Positions 14,232 through 16,163 of a DNA stretch of 16,163 nucleotides are shown piece by piece. The stretch's first letter is position 1. The number at the start of each line of letters is the position of its first letter. The stretch covers positions 1 through 16,163 of the forward strand of contig JBDKGV010000065.1 of assembly GCA_039798005.1 (NCBI GenBank), in the 5' to 3' direction. Source of the DNA: JBDKGV01 sp039798005. GTDB taxonomy: Bacteria; Fibrobacterota; Fibrobacteria; UBA5070. Below the pieces are notes generated by a model that saw nothing but the letters and a program-made list of their open reading frames with translations, did no database searches and was not told the origin of the DNA. The translations under genes and the position numbers were made by a program.

Positions 14232-16163
14232 TCAGTAGGGGGGAAGGGTGAGATGGGTGACGCCGCCCGGCGTGGTCAATCGGGCGATCCGTACCGAACG
14301 TGAGCGTGGAAGCTCAAGGCGCAGGGTGGTCCAGTCTTGGCGCGACAGGATCTTCCCTTGGGCGTCCAGGAGTTCGAGGCGGGCCGTGGCTGGGATGTTG
14401 CGCTCCAGCCAGAGGCGTGCCCCTAGCGACTTGGCCTTGAGTTCCATGGCAAGGCTTGAGCCGGGTGTGCGCTGGAGTCCGACCGTCGTGGAAGGCGCCG
14501 TGGAGGTGTCGTCGGACATGCGCGTCGCAAACATGGTGAGCAGAGCCGCTCCGTCCAAGCAGACTTCCGATTTGAAATAGTCGTTCCAATCGTCCGTAAA
14601 CACGGTGCTGGTGGCGGCAGGGTTCATGCCTCCATACAGGGCCCCTGCCGGGATCCGGTAATTGTACGGTTCGTTCTCCAGCACGTTGCGGCCTTCGGGA
14701 TTGGCGGCCCTGTGGTGGGGGTGCATGGGGTTCTTGGTGCCCACGCCCAGAATCCACGAAAGATCCCACGGGTTCATGCCCAAGAGGGTGTTGGAGCCGG
14801 CGAGCAAGATTTCCTGCAAGTCGGCTTGCTTCCAGTCCGGATTGGGCGTGTTGGGGAGGATGGTTCCGCTCTGTACCAAGTCGGCCGTGATGTCGAGGTA
14901 GAGTGCCAGTTCCACCAGATTCCCGGTGTGGTAGCGATTCCAGACCCAGTCCTGCTGGGTGCTCATGGTGCCCCAAGTGGGATTTGCCTTCACGGCAATG
15001 CCGCCGGGGGAGAAGGACTTGTTGGACGTTGGCAGTACAATGCTGGTGGTGCCGTTGCCGAGTGATGCCAAGTTGGCGATGGCGTTGTGGATGACCTTTT
15101 CCTCCAAGGCAGCGCGTTCGGCAGCGCTGATTCCAAAGCTCTTGGCGACCGTGGTGTCCTTGAGGATGAGCTTGTGGAACGCATAGAGTGCCGGGGCATG
15201 GATGCTGGCCCAGTCGGTATTCGCAGCCGCTTTGCGCATGTTGTCCGAGCCGCAGCCCAGGAATCCGCCCGTGAAGTTCGATGCGGGGAAGGACGCGGCC
15301 TGCGTCGATCCGCAGGTGCTTCCGTTCCCGGTGGGCATGCCCGCGGTGTAGGCCAGGTCCTGGAGGTAGGCGTTGGTTCCCGTGGCCCATAGGAGGGCGG
15401 TGGCGGCCAAGGCAAGGTCGTCACTGCTCTTGCTTTCGCCACTGTAGGCGAAAGAGCTTTCCATGGCGTTGGTCGTCTTGGCCAAGGTGTAGAACGCCTT
15501 GGCAACCGTCAGAGCGGAATCGCTCCAGCCGGTCTGGTCGTAGGGTTTCCAAAGTTTTGAGGCGAAGGCAAGACCCGCGGCCCAATCCGCCAAGGATGGT
15601 GAGCCCCAATCCTTGCGGATCTCCCGCTCGCGTCGGTTGCCGCGACGGATTGCGGGAAGGGTGTCCTGGACTTCGGGCAAGTGCCAATAGCCGTGGTCCG
15701 ATCCAAAATTGCCGACGGACAGGGTGAGCTTGGCCTTGTTCATCGATTCTCCGCCGGCCAGCGCCCAGGCTTTGATGGCAAAGTCGCTTCCCCACTTCAC
15801 TTCGCGTACGAGATCGGGGATGCCATCGGTGGTGGTGGCGGAGTGGTTGAAGGCGAAGTGATCCCGATCCCATTGCGGGTTCGTTGCGGCGGTGAGGCCA
15901 AGCATCGCCAGTGCAAAGCTCTGGGTGCGAGTCTCCTTGAGATGGTCGCCGCAATCGTACCAACCTCCGGAGAGAGCCCCCTTGTAGAAATCCTTGCCAA
16001 CCACGGTGCCGGTGGTGTCAAAGAGCCAGCCGTCCCAAAGGTGAGACGGCGCATGGAACCACGACTGGCCATCGCCACTGCGCTGGGTGCCAAAGAACAT
16101 CAAGGAAGCGTCGCGCACCATGCCGTAGACGTTTGGTGAGACGGTGAAGAGCACGGATTCCTG
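14232..16163 (-). CDS. Glycoside hydrolase family 9 cellulase (N-terminus beyond the right edge)
   Basis: A secreted endoglucanase-type enzyme that cleaves beta-1,4-glucan. The frame is open to the window edge, with QES before the first GTG, so 643 residues are visible and the signal peptide and any N-terminal Ig-like or binding domain are missing. GH9 signatures are clear: SWFHAPSHLWDGW, GGWYDCGDHLKE at about 66-77 (the catalytic-base Asp pair, with Cys where most members have Ala), WILGVGTKNPMHPHHR (GH9 signature 1 with its His), and DDWNDYFKSEVCLDGAALL with the catalytic acid Glu near 533. The last 80 residues or so are a beta-rich tail (ATARLELLDAQGKILSR...) like the sorting-type domains of the two secreted proteins downstream. 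It is co-transcribed with the HMA-like gene. Confidence 0.93.
   Translation of the reverse strand, partial: QESVLFTVSPNVYGMVRDASLMFFGTQRSGDGQSWFHAPSHLWDGWLFDTTGTVVGKDFYKGALSGGWYDCGDHLKETRTQSFALAMLGLTAATNPQWDRDHFAFNHSATTTDGIPDLVREVKWGSDFAIKAWALAGGESMNKAKLTLSVGNFGSDHGYWHLPEVQDTLPAIRRGNRREREIRKDWGSPSLADWAAGLAFASKLWKPYDQTGWSDSALTVAKAFYTLAKTTNAMESSFAYSGESKSSDDLALAATALLWATGTNAYLQDLAYTAGMPTGNGSTCGSTQAASFPASNFTGGFLGCGSDNMRKAAANTDWASIHAPALYAFHKLILKDTTVAKSFGISAAERAALEEKVIHNAIANLASLGNGTTSIVLPTSNKSFSPGGIAVKANPTWGTMSTQQDWVWNRYHTGNLVELALYLDITADLVQSGTILPNTPNPDWKQADLQEILLAGSNTLLGMNPWDLSWILGVGTKNPMHPHHRAANPEGRNVLENEPYNYRIPAGALYGGMNPAATSTVFTDDWNDYFKSEVCLDGAALLTMFATRMSDDTSTAPSTTVGLQRTPGSSLAMELKAKSLGARLWLERNIPATARLELLDAQGKILSRQDWTTLRLELPRSRSVRIARLTTPGGVTHLTLPPY

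Overview
The window is GC-rich and carries at least eleven genes. The best guess for the source is a diazotrophic, cellulose-degrading bacterium of Fibrobacterota type. This is inferred from a family 9 cellulase whose catalytic motif reads DCGDH, from large secreted proteins with a T9SS-like C-terminal beta domain, and from a nifE-nifN-nifB operon in the same stretch. No 16S rRNA or other taxonomic marker is present, so this assignment stays an inference.

Layout. 1-2550 (minus strand): the N-terminus of an MFS/LplT-like membrane protein cut by the window edge, a NERD-nuclease/P-loop helicase-like protein, a hairpin-rich spacer, and a small secreted protein of unknown function. 2601-7126 (minus strand): a nitrogenase cofactor-assembly operon, read as sigma-54-type promoter, small Cys-rich protein, nifE, nifN, nifB, terminator. 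The first three genes overlap by 4 bp (ATGA) at each junction, and nifB follows nifN after a short gap. A cluster of TGTCATTGAC-like repeats lies upstream of the promoter where an enhancer would be expected. NifB makes the Fe-S core precursor and NifEN is the scaffold on which it matures to FeMo-co; nifHDK are not in the window. 7151-8661 (plus strand): a DUF5706/Pycsar-effector-like membrane protein, overlapped by a divergent secreted polysaccharide deacetylase. 8661-9450 and 11107-11535 hold no genes but contain hairpin stacks and three copies of a structured repeat. 9451-13179 (minus strand): two large secreted proteins, one beta-propeller-like and one with an HExxH metalloprotease motif. 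13403-16163 (minus strand): Hsp20, an HMA-fold protein lacking its metal-binding cysteines, and a GH9 cellulase cut by the right edge.

The most notable non-genic signal is the repeat family at 8794-8885, 9111-9387 and 11229-11505. All three copies are oriented with the gene that ends just before them, and their hairpin stems are kept while the sequence changes, as expected of a structured RNA acting at mRNA 3' ends. Other points worth attention are the Cys-rich protein coupled to nifE, the repeat cluster upstream of the nif promoter, and the Pycsar-like effector without an adjacent cyclase.
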